Part shown: piece by piece, positions 31,597-43,575 of the stretch
How the letters are laid out: each line of letters begins with the position of its first letter
Numbering within the stretch: the first letter of the stretch is position 1
Assembly: GCA_023213395.1 (NCBI GenBank)
Contig: CM041465.1
Location: forward strand, 101,005,741 to 101,069,740
Source: Cycas panzhihuaensis
Taxonomy: Eukaryota > Cycadophyta
Reading direction: 5' to 3'
DNA: 64,000 nt
Program-made: the position numbers and the translations under genes
Notes under the pieces: generated by a model
Told to the model about the DNA's origin: nothing
The model's input: the letters and a program-made list of their open reading frames with translations, nothing else
Database searches by the model: none

Positions 31597-34500
31597 AAGA
31601 CCCTACCAAGGAGGCGAATCAGGTGGAGTCAAATCAAGGTATGGATGATGATGTCTTGGTCATTTGTAATGTTTCTCATTATCACCATGACTGGTTATTA
31701 GATTAAGGTGCTTCGCACCATATGTGTCTACACAAGAGTTGGTTCTCTTCATACCAACCTCTTGATGGTGGTGATGTGCTTATAGGAAATAAAGTTTCTT
31801 GTAAGACAGTGGGCATTGGTAGCATCAGAATTAAGATGTTCAATGGGGTAGTCAGAACATTAACTGAGGTTAGACATGTACCTGATTTGAAAAGGAATAT
31901 GATTTCCTTGGGTGAATTAGATTTGGCTGGTTTTAAGTATACATGTCATGAAGGAGTCTTAAAGGTGTCAAAGGGTGCCTTGGTTGTTATGAAAGCCTTA
32001 AAGAAAGGAAATCTTTATATTTTAGTGGGAAGTACAGATGTCAGCCAAGTAGCTACAACATCAAAGGCTGCAGAAGATCCTGCTCAGCTATGGCATCAGA
32101 GACTTGGGCACATGAGTGAGAAAGGACTTAAATTACTAATAAACTATAAGTTACTTCCTAACTTGCAGCTTTCAGACTTGGCTTTATGTAAACATTATGT
32201 TTTTAGAAAATAGTGTAGACTCAAGTTTAAAGTAGGGAGTCATACTAGTAAAGGTATTCTAGATTACATACATTCAGATGTATGGGGACCAACCCCTAAA
32301 ATATCTTGTGGAGGATCACTGTATTTTGTCACATTTATAGATGATTACTCCAGGAAGATTTGGGTCTCTTTTTTGAAAAGGAAATATGAAGTGTTTAGTG
32401 TGTTTAAGTAGTTTAAGGCTCTAGTTAAGAACAACATTGATAAGACAATCAAATGTTTAAGAACTGACAATGGAGGTGAGTTCAACTCTTTGGAATTTAA
32501 GAACTATTGCAGAGAATATGGGATCAAAAGACACAAGACCACTAGCTATACTTCGGAGTAAAATGGTATTGCTGAGCGCATGAATAGGACACTCTTGGAA
32601 AGAGCAAAAAGCGTGCTAAGTAATGCAGGAGTAGAGCAGGGCTTGTGGGCAGAAACTATTCAAATAGCTTGCTATCTGGTAAATAGGTCACCATCAGTTG
32701 TAATAGATTACAAGATTCCTGAATAGGTATAGACTGGACATCTGTGTGATTATTCAAATTTAAAAGTTTTTGGTTGTGATGCTTATGCCTAGACTAACAA
32801 AAGTAAACATTCAAAGTTAGACCCAAAATCCAAGAGATATATCTTTGTTGGTTATGGTAATAAGGATGGTGTGAAGGGATATAGGTTGTGGGATCCTACT
32901 ACCCACAAAATCACCATTAACAGAGATGTCATATTTGATGAATCTCCCCTTGTAAAATCAAACAATGTAGAATCTGAAATGAAACAGGAGTAGTAAGATG
33001 AACATCAACAAGTTAAGTTTAAAATGCAGCCATCTATGTAATCAGAAGAGCATGAAGATCTTTCTGAAGATGAATCAGCAGCAGATTCACAAGAGTATGT
33101 GGACACTCCTCTGCCAACAGTTAGAAGATCTACATGAGTTAGTCATCCACCTGACAGGTACATCCCTTCTATTTCTATTGCTTTAGTTTCTAATGATGGT
33201 GAGCCCACATGTTATCAGGAAGCAGTAGATGATATCCATGGAGAGAAGTGGATAAGGGCTATGCTGGAAGAGATAGATGCCTTGAAGAAAAATAATTCAT
33301 GGGACTTGGTAGAACTTCTACATGGCAAGAAGACTGTTGGTTGCAGGTGGGTTTTCAAAAAGAAAACAGATGTTCATGGAAAGGTTAATAAATATAGGGC
33401 AAGACTGATAGCTAAAGGTTTTGCACAGAAAGTAGGTATTGATTTTTATGAGATCTTTTTACCAGTTGTTAAACTTGTTTTAATTCAAGTGCTATTAGTA
33501 TTGGTAGCTTCTCTTGATTTGGAGTTGGAGTAGTTAGATGTAAAAACAACTTTTCTACATGGAGATTTAGATGAGGAGATCTATATGGATCAACCAAAAG
33601 GGTTTGTGCAAGATGGCAGGAAAAGACTTATTTGCAGGCTCAGGAATCATTGTATAGTCTGAAGCAATCACCAAGGCAGTGGTATAAGAAGTTTGATGCC
33701 TTCGTGGAGAGACAAAATTTTAAAAGAAGTGAGTATGATCATTGTATTCACTTTAAATTTATGGATAGTGGCTTATTCATTATCTTAGTGTTATATGTTG
33801 ATGACATGCTAGTTGCAAGTAAGAACATGGAAGAAATCAATAAGCTAAAGGCTCAATTGGCTAGGACTTTTGATATGAAGGATCTAGGAGCTACAAAACA
33901 AATCTTAGGCATGGAGATACACAGAGACAGGAAAAATGGTAAGCTATGGTTATCACAACAGAAATATGTAGAGAAGATGTTAACCAGGTTTGGTACAGCA
34001 AATGTGAAACTAGTGAGTATCCCATTGGCTTCCCACTTGAAGCTTTCTTTGAATATAAGTCCTAGTAGTGAAGAATAAAAGGCTTATATGTCTTATGTGC
34101 CTTATGCTAGTGTAGTAGGAAATTTAATGTATGCCATGGTATATACAAGACCTGATATTTCATATGCAGTCAGTGTAGTTAGCAGGTTTATGGCAAATCT
34201 AGGAAAGGAACATTAGGCTGCGGTGAAATGGGTGCTTCGGTATTTGAGAGGCACGAGTGACTACTGCATCACCTTTGGAGGTACAGGTAATCAGGTTTAT
34301 GGATATGTCGATTCAAACTTTGCAAGAGATTTAGACAAAAGAAGGTCTACTTCAAGTTATATTTTTACTCTTGCAAATGGTCTAGTTAGTTGGATGTCCA
34401 AATTATAGAGCACAATTACACTGTCAACCGCAAAAGCTGAATATGTTGCTGCAGCACATGCTTATAAAGAAGCAATTTGGTTACAAGGTCTATTGGTTGA

Positions 34501-34758
34501 GCTTGGAAGGAGACAGGAAAATGTAAAGGTATTTTGTAACAGTTAAAGTGCCATTTACTTAGCCAAGAATCTAGCTTATCATAATAGAATAAAGCATATT
34601 GCTCTTAAGTACCATTTCGTTAGATAAGTTGTGGAAGCAGGTGGAGTGGCACTTGAGAAGATTCACACCAATCAGAATTATACTGATATATTTACAAAAC
34701 TAGTACCAGTAGAGAAGTTCAAATGGTGCTTGACTTCTCTTGGCTTGCAGAAAAGATG
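31597..34758 (+). pseudogene. Copia-2 pol: protease, integrase, RT, RNase H, broken
   Basis: Protease: HDWLLD-GASHHM at about 31,687-31,722 with the residue after Asp turned into a stop. GAG-pre-integrase: LWHQRLGHMSEKGL (32,090 on). Integrase: YIHSDVWGPTP, FIDDYSRKIWV, LRTDNGGEF, and SE-NGIAERMNRTLLERAK with a stop for Gln (32,260-32,610). RT: CRWVFKKKTDVHGKVNKYRA (33,343 on), LYSLKQSPRQWYKKFD, catalytic LYVDDMLVASKN (33,790-33,828). RNase H: YVDSNFARDLDKRRSTSSY, STAKAEYVAAAHAYKEAIWL, NRIKHIALKYHFVR, ending LTSLGLQKR and TGA at 34,756-34,758. About a dozen stops, mainly TAG or TAA in place of Gln or Trp, and a shift near 33,640. Confidence 0.9.
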
Positions 34759-34806
34759 ATGAAGGGTCCAGGAAAGGTATCAGGTAATTGTTGTCAAGGT
34801 GGAGAT

Positions 34807-35452
34807 TGTTGGGTATTATGACAATAATTATGGGGCTAAAATTATGGCATGTTTTCAGCACGGTTTCCCCCCCTAATCTTTCTTGAGGGGTTCTAAGGGG
34901 GGCAGGAGCCCCCCTTGGCCGAGATGTGCAGGGGCCATGGAACACCCCCCGCTAGGGGGGGGTTCAGGGGCAATAGCCCTCGACCTGAAAAATTAGCCAT
35001 GTAAACCTTATCAAAATATAAAGAGAATCAGGGTCATTTGATACAAATACCCTAGATTCTACGGTTGAGATTTAGGTCTTGGATGTTCCTCTCATGTAGC
35101 CCATTTTAGGGCTTTTCTTATTATGTTGTAATACAATGCAATGTAACTGTGATGAGGGCGACGGCTAGTTGTTGTTCCTGAGAGCACTTTATAACTGTGA
35201 TACACTGTTTCTCCATTTTACAGCAATAAAGATTGATACCTTTCCTGTGTGGACGTTTCCCTAGCATACTACTAGGGTTTTACGATGTTATATCGGGTGC
35301 ACATGTGATGTTTGACTTTCATTTTTTTGTTATTATATAATCTCTAATTTTAGAACTTGCATGTAATTTTAAGTTTCAGTTTCTGTAATTAGTTGTAAGA
35401 ATGCAATAGATCTTGGTGGAGGTTCAAGGGTTGGGACCTTGTATTCTCAACA
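34807..35452 (+). repeat. Copia-2 3' LTR
   Basis: TGTTGGGTATTATG ... TTGTATTCTCAACA, partner of 30,118-30,761. The U3 inverted repeat is kept (AAGGGGGGCAGGAGCCCCCCTT at 34,898-34,919). Confidence 0.9.
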
Positions 35453-35457
35453 TCCAT

Positions 35458-35762
35458 ACCATCTAATGTAAAGTGGGCCTCTCTATTTTTATGCCTAATT
35501 ATGTGGAGGAATATTCTTGATTGTGGTGAGCCAATGGATGTATGTGTAATTATATTTGGCACTTTAGATCTATAAATATAGATCAAAGTCCTACTTTGTA
35601 TCATTATTATTTTTGTCATAATATGATTATTATCATTTGTGAGTTTTCACCTATAAGGGTTTCCCATGATAATCTGGTATCCCATGCAATCTATTTTTGT
35701 TTGATATCTGCCTGATGTGAAAGATCTTGTCGACCTTGTTTACTTTAGTTATGTTACTAATT
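35458..35762 (+). repeat. Element X 3' LTR, remainder
   Basis: Continues the LTR begun at 30,099. It matches 18,622-18,926 including GTAAAGTGGGCCTCTCTATT and CTATAAATATA, and ends GTTACTAATT where the 5' copy has TTTTCTAACA. Confidence 0.78.
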
Positions 35763-35767
35763 CTTTA

Positions 35768-35996
35768 CAAGTTCATTATCCCATAAACCACTCTCCCAAT
35801 GTTTATTGAAGAGGAACTTCTAATTATTTCCCTGAACCATATTTTGGAAACTAGATACCACCATCTTCAAAATAAAATCATTTATGAGCACTTGGTAAAA
35901 TGGATTGATAGTAGACTTGAGGAAGCAATATGGGAGCTAGATGAATTCATCAAGCAACATCCACATCTATTATGCTATGAGGGCTTAATGTCTTAG
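35768..35996 (+). pseudogene. Chromovirus (+): chromodomain, broken
   Basis: After element X the chromovirus reading resumes: KFIIP, IEEELLIISLNHILETRYHH, IIYEHLVKWIDSRLEEAIWE, LDEFIKQHPHLL, then TAG at 35,994-35,996. The hydrophobic/aromatic pattern (YLVKW, WE, L..F) is that of the chromodomain fused to chromovirus integrase, thought to steer integration to marked chromatin. When X and one target copy are removed, the integrase end (SSLKKLLR, 18,576-18,602) runs into this segment in frame. One stop (35,786-35,788) in between. Confidence 0.82.
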
Positions 35997-36006
35997 GGAG
36001 TAGACC

Positions 36007-36348
36007 TATTACATAACCACTAATAGTTGGTAAAACTCTTATGAAGGTACTCCTTATTAATAAGAGAGGGATGTTAATGTTAACCATTAAAAGGTGTATG
36101 TAGTCTACTTGGAGCCACCAATGAAAAAAAAGGTCAAATGCCTCTTAATACGATTCATGGACTAAATGACCATTTTTCTTATTTAAGACCCTATGTATAT
36201 TAAAGAAGCTAGTTTTGGAATGTGAAATTATTACTACCCATTTGATATAATCTTTTGATGCTTATTTTGTGTTCATTTATGCTCTTTTCTATGTTTTACA
36301 TTTTATTTTTAGTTCAAGTATGAAGAATTCCCAAAAAAAAACATATCA
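36007..36348 (+). repeat. Chromovirus (+) 3' LTR
   Basis: TATTACATAACCACTA ... ACATATCA (342 bp); TG is decayed to TA at the start. The same LTR family in reverse is at 37,062-37,401 and 43,239-43,575. A purine-rich TTAGGGAGTAG (about 35,993-36,003) overlaps the end of the frame just before it. Expected target duplication AGTAT follows; its partner is outside the window. Confidence 0.7.
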
Positions 36349-37061
36349 AGTATGCCTAGGGCTCCAAATTTGTGTCCTCATTAATGACCTAATTTGGCTT
36401 GCCTTATCCCTCCCTTATCATCATTCCCTCCTTTGCTTAATAGTCATTGTATAGGTCCTTATATGATTGTGTGAGAATCTCACCATGCCCAACTTTGTTA
36501 GTCACCTATATACCACTATTGTATCACCTCTCTCCTTGATCACACACTTCTTCTCTATAGAAAATCCTTCAACTATTATTTATAGGATAATAACCTATGT
36601 CTATAACATTGTAATCTAGGCCTCGATACTTAGAATACCCTATATAAGAGGGATTATTATTGGTGCCACTTATAGTTGGGGTGCCTTCCTTACTTGTTCC
36701 ACCATTTAAACCATCATGGCCTAGGACTATATAATAGTGGTTTCTTGCTTGGATACTAATATGTGTAGATCATCATTCTCAACTCCTCGCATATCTATAG
36801 CCCTTACCATTTGTGAAAACACTATGATGTTTATATATGCAATCACTAGCACCCTTATATCAACTATGGGAGGTTGGCTATTTGCATAGACTATGGGCAA
36901 TAAGGAGTCCAAGGCTTGATGGACCAAGTTTGGGGTAAATATCTATACTTTTGCAAGCACAAAAATAAAATAAGATTAGTCTCAATGGATATAAACATAA
37001 CCTCAAAAGATAAGCTTAGAATAAAAGATGCATAAATGAAATAAGTAGGGATAAGAGAATA
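36349..37061 (-). pseudogene. Tat-C: part of antisense ORF region
   Basis: Weak but consistent alignment to the C-terminal half of the Tat antisense ORF region: CATATCTATAGCCCTTACCATTTG (36,787-36,810) against CATATATCTCTAGCCCTGGCTAATG in Tat-B (10,707-10,731), followed by GCACCC and CTATGGGAGG as in Tat-A. No usable frame remains. It is cut at 37,061 by the minus-strand chromovirus and resumes at 43,576. Confidence 0.5.
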
Positions 37062-37401
37062 TGATATCGTTTCTCCCTATATTTCTTCTCACTTGAATAG
37101 AAAATAAAAAATAGAATATAGAAAAGAGAACAAATGAACATTAAAATAAACACCAAAAGATCACACCAAAGGGTGATAATAATTTCATATTCTAGACTAA
37201 TCTTCTTTTACATCCATAGGGCCTTAAATAGGCAAATTGTCCATTTAGCAAATGAATCTTGTTAGAGAGACATTTAGATTTTATTTCTATTGGTGGCCCA
37301 AGTGGCCCACACATACATTTTAATGGTCAATATTAACATCTACTTCTTACTAAAAGGGAGTACATTCATAAGAGTTTTGCCAACCACTTACAGTTGTAAA
37401 A

Positions 37402-40400
37402 GAGGTCCCTTCCCTTGAGATGCTAAGTCCATATAGCACAATAGATGTGGATGTTTCTTGATAAATTCATTTAGATCCTCTATTGCTTTCTCAAGTCTAC
37501 TATCAATCCATTACACCAAATATTCATAAATGGTCCTATTCTAGAGGCTATAGTGTATAGTTTCGAAAATATAATACAGAGGAACACTTAGGAATTGCTC
37601 TTTAGTGGGGATTGGGAGAGTAGTCTATGGGACAATAGACTTTTTAAGTAGCTTTTTTAGGCATGACATATGGAAGATGTTATGGATATTTATATCATAA
37701 GAGAGTTCGAGGGTATAAGCAACTTCACTAATGATTTAGCTAATCTTATAGGGACCATAGTAGTAAGGATTAAGTTTATAGTTTTTGTTGTTGTAGAGTG
37801 ACTGCTACTTATAGAGTTGGAGGTAAAGAAAAATCATATCACCAATAAAAAAGAATCAATCAGATCAGTGGTAGTCAACAAGTTACTTCATATGATTTTA
37901 CGTTATTATCAGGTTTTATTTGAGGGTATTTAGGACTTTGTCCATGTCTTATAATTTCTATTATATTGAGACTATTTATAAGATATTAGCCAATGTGTGA
38001 TGGGAAGGTAGGGGATAACCATATAGGGACATGAAGAGTGGCATACCAATTGTAGAGTATTGTGATGAGTTATACTAGTATTCTACTAGAGCTAATTAGG
38101 AGGTCTACTATTTTTCGTGTTCTAAGGTAAAATAATAGAGATATATCTCTAAAGTTCTATTGAGGACCTTAAATTGACTAGTTATCTATGGATGATAAAA
38201 GGAACTTATGTTAAAAGAGGTTCCATCTATACATAAGAGTTCTTACTAAAAACAAGACGTGAATTCAGGGTCTTGATTTAAAATTATAGTGGATAGAAAT
38301 CCATGGAGGTAAAATAAATTAGATATATAGGTTAGCCAAGAAGGGACTTGGTAGGATGTGCAGGCTGGAAGAAAGTGTGTATATTTTGTAAGTCAATTGA
38401 TAACTATCCAAATAGAGTCATTTCTAGTGGATGATGGAATGCCTATGATGAAATACATGGTAATATCTTGTTATTTACCTTGCAAAATTTAAAGGGGTTA
38501 GAGGCACCTAGGTTGAGCCTTTATGTCTACTTTATTGCATTACTAGACATCACATTCAATTATGAAGATCAATATGGATGATTTTATTTGAGGCCAATAG
38601 AAGTTAAATTAGATGCATTAATAGGTTTTATCAAACCTAAGTGACCTTCTAAATAGGTGATGTGATACTTATTCAAGATATAAAGAATGAAGTAAGATGA
38701 TAGATAAACAAAGATATATTTTTTATAGAGAAGATGGGTGTTATGTAAGGTCTAGTCCTCTTGATGTTAAAATTTTTAGGATCACTTAGTAAAATCTAGT
38801 TGGGATTGGTTGTCCTCTACTGATTCTTGTACCCATATAGGTTGGGGGATAGAGATAACTTGTAATATGGACTTAGATAACTTTGAAGGTAGGCAAGAAA
38901 GAGCATCAACTACAATATTTTCTTTACCCATTTTATAAGTTATAGTGAAGTTGAATCCTTGTAGGTGATTAAACCACTTTGCTTGTTATTTAGAAAGGAT
39001 TGGCTGATTAAGGAGGCGGTAGAGACTATGGTGATTAGTTAAGATAGTAAATTTAGATTCGAGTAAATACTGACACCATTTGTCAACTACATAGAGGATG
39101 GACTTCATCTCTTTTTGGTAAGTTTAAAGTTGACATTCATGATCTTTAAGTTTTTGACTTTCAAATGTAATTGGATGGAAATTTTGTGTGAGGATAGCTC
39201 CTAAGGCATCTCATTTGAGTTGGAATAGTTACAAAAATTCAAGGATGGTTAATATTAGAGTAAGAGACATGAGAAATTTTAGATGGTTGAATTTATTCTT
39301 GATATTATAGGACCACTTAAAAGGAGTCTTTGTAAAGCAAATTGATTAGGGATGTAGTAATAAAAGCATAATTTTTACGAATTAATAATAAAAACTTGTG
39401 AGTCTAAGGAAGGCTCATAATTAAGTGAGGTTCTTTGGGGCGGGCCATGTGGTAATGACTAAAATTTTATTAGGGTCCACACTGACTCCTTTAACCAAGA
39501 TGATATGGCCCAAATATTGGAGTTTAATCTTCCCAAACTTATACTTACTCATTTCAGCATAGAGTTTGTGTTGGGAGAGAATTTGAAGGGCAATTTCCAA
39601 ATGTTGAAAATGATCGAATATGTGGGAACTATAAATAAGGATATCATCAAAGAAGACAATGATGAATTTTCAAAGGTATCCACTAAAGATCTTGTTAATT
39701 AGACCATAAAATATGGATGGGGTATTACACAACCCAAATGGCATAACCTAAAGTTTAAAATACTCATGGTATGTTCAAGAGGTAATTTTGTGATAGTCTT
39801 CTATAGCAATAGGGATTTGATAATACCCCGATTATAGGTCCAATTTTAAAAAAGCGGTTGCCCTATAAATTTTATCCAATGTATCATTAATTCAAGGAGT
39901 AGAGAATTTATTTTTAATAGTTAGTTTGCTAAGCTCTTATTAATCAATGTAGAGTCAAAACAAATTATTGTTTTTCGTAACAAGCACAATGGGGATTACA
40001 TAAGGGCTTTTATTAGGTTATATTTTTCCCATGTCCATAATTTCCACTGTGATCCATTTGATTTCATTTTTTTAAAAGTAAGAGTTACGATAAGATAGTA
40101 GGCTAATAAGATTATGAGGGTTTTGTAGTTCAATGGTGTGGTGGAAGCCTTGGTTTTTTGGGAGGGGGGGCTACTATAGGGTACAATTGGTAGAAAGTAG
40201 GTCAAAAATAAATTAATACTTAGTGAGGATGATTTGAATATCAGGGTGAATATTGGCTTGAGATTGAATATTATTAAGATGGACTATATATTTGACACTA
40301 CTATTTAGTTGTTTGCTTATTTACTTCAAGGATAAGAGTTTATTAGGACACGATTGAAGGTTATGTACTTTGTGTATTATCCAAAGTGATCTTTAAATAG

Positions 40401-41950
40401 AATGAATGGGTTAATAAGGGAATTATTAGTGTTGTAAGTGCTAAGGGCTAGATCTATTAAACTCCTAGGATGGCATTTGATCCTCCTATGGAAAGGGTAC
40501 AAAAGTTAGAATCCAATTAATATGTACCAACTTAGATGTAGAGGTTTCTAATGAGACCTGTACAATGGAGTTTGTGGTATCCGAGTAAGGAGTAGGTAAA
40601 ACTAATTTTGGGAACTATATATAAGTTAATTTATCTAGCTAGGGATGTCAATGAATTTAAGTAATGTTCCATTATCAATCAAGATGGTGATAGGAGTCTC
40701 CTTTATGGTGTCTTTAACTCAAAGGGGTTTAGGGTAGGAGGTAGAGGAGATAATAGAGGAGACAACAGAAAGAGAAATATTGGGTTTTGGCTCAAGGGTT
40801 AATGGGGGATTTTATGGCTAGGTCTTCCTTAGGTTCATTATCTATATCAAGATTTTCATCAATTGATGTTGTAGGATTAATGGTGAAGACCATACATTTT
40901 TCTTCAAAGACCCTACCATATATGATAGTCTATTTTTCTACACATTAGATGTAAAGGCTAGCTTCTCAACATTTGTTAGCTTTGAAAAAGGTTATCTACT
41001 TAGATCCTGTAGCTTGTTCTATCATTAGTCATTCTACTATAGGGAACTCTACTATAGGACAATCCTCTTAGCGAACCTCCCATCAAGGTTGTAGTGGTTG
41101 TATATCTACTAGTTGATGGTGATAGTACCATGGTGTGTCTCATAAAGAGGTGAATACATGTTCCACTATGAATTTTGCTTCAACTACTTTGATTTTGGTT
41201 ATGGCCTATCTCAAAGTATTCAGTAAGAATATTTTTCAGTGCATCTAAATGTGTTCTTTAAGTCTAGCTACATAGATTTTGACCAAAGTTGGTTGATCTA
41301 CCTATATATTCATCCTAGTTTAGAGAGCTTAGAGCTCATTCCTAAAAGCTTCTATTATTGAGGACTATCTTAATTAAGTGAGCTAGCTAAAAAATATTTG
41401 GTTCCATGTGTTCTCATATTGCTCAAAGAAGCTTTTACAAAACCAATCCTAAGATTGGTTCATAAGGTACTCCTTTTTCCACCACTAAAACCAATGATGA
41501 GCATATCCATTTAGATTAATAGATGCGAAGGTGAGTTGGTTATCAATCAACATGGGATGGAGTTAAAAATATGACTCTAATTTACTAATCTAACTCCTTG
41601 CATTATTCTTATTTAGATCTAGATCAAAGATAAGTATATTGATTTTGTAATGGAAGGGTTATTATTATTGATGACTTTATAATGGAGGAGGTAGTGGTAT
41701 TTTCTACTAGTTGGATAGCCCTACTTAATTTAAGGTACTACCTTGGTTGAATATTTAGTAGAGTAGCTTTAAAAAACTTACAAGGTCAATTTTGATACTC
41801 ACAAAATTATTTAGTGGCTACAAATTCTTTTTTATTATGGCCATTATTATTGGTAATATCTTCCTGTATGGTGGTGAACTCTTCCTTAATATATATGAGT
41901 TATCTTTCAGCATCTAGATTCTGTTACCTTGGTTAGGTACCATTGATGAT
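37402..41950 (-). pseudogene. Chromovirus (-) gag-pol, broken
   Basis: From 41,950 down: gag with a run of weak matches and a decayed CCHC region (about 41,000-40,930); RT from about 40,090 (SPYVIPIVLVTKNN, LSKLTIKNKFSTP, SGYYQIPI, MPFGLCNTPSIF, catalytic VFFDDILIYSS at about 39,660-39,630); RNase H (VVDKWCQYLLESKFTILTNH, about 39,110-39,040; TYKMGKENIVVDALSCLPS, about 38,950-38,890); integrase (YLEGHLGLIKP, then the core with LTKYTHF-like and HPLFY-like blocks, 38,700-37,600); chromodomain (KWIDSRLEKAIEDLNEFIKK, HPHLL, about 37,500-37,440) and PPT-like CAAGGGAAGGGA (about 37,408-37,419). Dozens of stops and shifts: one of the oldest copies here. No protease motif could be fixed. Confidence 0.82.
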
Positions 41951-43238
41951 TGTTGTCATGAGCTATCATGAGAGAGCGGGATTATTCAAAGTAGAATGAT
42001 ATAGGAGAAGAGGATTACATAAAGCAAGATTAGGAAGAAAGAACACATTAACGAAGTAGGGATAAATAAGAGGTAAGGGATTTAGAGAGGTTGGAAGTTG
42101 AGTGAGGGAATGAGAAGGGAGCAAGGGTGAGAGCAATGTGTCTATAATTTATTAACCCTAAAAGTATAATGGATTCACCTAATACATCAAAATGAGTGTG
42201 AGAATCTTATTGAGATGGGATATATGGGTTTTAAGTGGAATTTTTAGGCAGTGAAGCCTATAGGGTGCCTATATACTATTATACCCCAAAATTTTAGTGG
42301 AAAATTATTAGCACGATGTGCTAACCAAAATAAGCTATATAAGTCACTAAGGATATATTTAGGCCATGGATTTTTCTTTTCTTTTAAAACCTTAAGTCTA
42401 GCTGTATTAGCTATTTCTAAATTTGAGAAGTATTTTAAAAAGTAGAATTCCCTATGAACTAGGAGATTATATTTTTTTTCCCTTTTTAAGAAGAAAGTAA
42501 GAAATAACAAGGTATCCTACCAACCACTAAATAAGGTATGTTTGATCTTGTAGGTCTATTAATAAACTTCTTATACAAAAGTTTAGGATAGGTAGCTTCA
42601 TGGCAATAACCACTAACCATTACACTACAAAACTTCAATGACCGATAGGCTGCCTATGCTAGGAAGGATTTGAGACCTAGAGGGGTTCTCCTATATATCC
42701 AAAGGTACATGGAGATGAAATTTCATAGTCAGGTTGTGTTTGGGGCTTAGTTTAAGAGTGTTATCTCTATTCCTTCACACAGGGGACAAAAAAAGACATA
42801 ATGTGCTTATCCAAAAAAAAAATCTCTATGATTTTTGTAGACCCCAAGTATAGGGTCTCTACTAAACTACTTTGGATAGCTACCACACAAAGTTATCTAA
42901 CTAGGAATGAAGAGCAGAAGAGGAAAGGGTAGCTACAAAATAGAGTTATCTACCATTAGATTGATGATACAAGTATTATAATTAAAATAAAGTTAAACTA
43001 AACTTAATCAAATTCAAAGGAGAGGTATTGAGTGCTACCAAGGAAGAAAAAATGTCCCTTTTCTTTATGACTCCTGAATACCACTAGTTCTATTCATCAA
43101 TCTCTTTATAGAGAGAGTATTGAGAGGTTTTTTGTCAATCTCTACTTGTATAGAGAGAGTAGTCAATCTAGTTGAAGAAAAAAAAAAACCCTAATTTTTA
43201 CCTGTCACACAGCTTCCCTTGGTCATGTAAGTAATCTT
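41951..43238. other. Chromovirus (-) leader region
   Basis: Long non-coding stretch between gag remains and the 5' LTR (read on the minus strand). A tRNA-like A-box text is seen at 42,620-42,645 (minus) but no B-box at the right distance. No canonical primer-binding site next to the LTR. No gene seen. Confidence 0.45.
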
Positions 43239-43575
43239 TGATACCGCTTAATATACTTCTAGTATTTCTTTATGCCTAAATAAAAAATAGAAAATAAAAC
43301 ACAAAAAAGAATATAAATGAATACTAAAAGATTACATCAAAGGGTGACAATAGTTTTACTTTTTAGACTAATCTTCTTTTACATCCATAGGGCCTTAAAT
43401 AGGAAAATTCATTGTTTAATAAATGAATCTCATTAGAGAGGCATTTGGCCTTTATTTTTATTGGTGACCCCAAGCGGCCCATGCACATATTTTAATGGTC
43501 AAAATTGGCATCCACTTCTTACTAACAAGGGGTACATTCAAAAGATTTCCACCAAGTACTAGTGATTATGTAATA

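Larger units (their letters stand above)
30118..35452 (+). mobile_element. Copia-2: Ty1/copia element of Tork/Tnt1 type, + strand
   Basis: LTRs 30,118-30,761 (644 bp) and 34,807-35,452 (646 bp), each TGTT(A/G)GGTATT ... TATTCTCAACA. Exact five-base target duplication TCCAT at 30,113-30,117 and 35,453-35,457. Primer-binding site TGGTATCAAAGCC at 30,764-30,776 and polypurine tract AAGGTGGAGAT at 34,796-34,806. Gag and pol lie between. The whole unit sits inside the X 3' LTR. Lineage placement rests on the gag start (KFEVEKFNGKNDFELW) and RNase H tail (NYTDIFTKLVPVEKFKWCL) and is from memory. Confidence 0.93.
18603..35762 (+). mobile_element. Element X: non-coding LTR retroelement, heavily nested
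   Basis: Bounded by two copies of a 324-bp LTR: 18,603-18,926 and, split by a copia insertion, 30,099-30,117 plus 35,458-35,762. The left LTR has ten-base terminal inverted repeats (TGTTAGAAAA and TTTTCTAACA). A primer-binding-like TGGTTTTAGATC follows it at once, and AAGAGGGGA (30,090-30,098) precedes the right LTR. Presumed target duplication CTTCG (18,598-18,602) and CTTTA (35,763-35,767) differ only by transitions that CpG decay explains. After removing nested elements about 3.8 kb of internal DNA remains with no recognised retroviral domain, so X looks like a non-autonomous element whose partner is unknown. Confidence 0.7.
37062..43575 (-). mobile_element. Chromovirus (-), same family as at 17.2-36.3 kb
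   Basis: LTRs 37,062-37,401 and 43,239-43,575 (340 and 337 bp). The plus strand of each starts TGATA(T/C)CG and ends with TAATA or TAAAA. Exact target duplication GAATA at 37,057-37,061 and 43,576-43,580. The interior holds gag, RT, RNase H, integrase and chromodomain relics in minus orientation. The insertion lies in Tat-C's antisense ORF. The short LTR and the chromodomain suggest a Reina-like chromovirus; that is inference. Confidence 0.85.

Noticed and set aside
36973-37070. Text resembling a primer-binding site beside the left chromovirus (-) LTR (CGATATCA)
   Set aside because: It is the LTR terminus itself: all three LTR copies end in TATCA, and GAATA flanks it.
42590-42690. tRNA-like text on the minus strand (GTGTAATGGTTAGTGG)
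   Set aside because: Box A resemblance only; the box-B-like text lies on the wrong side, so no tRNA or SINE can be drawn.
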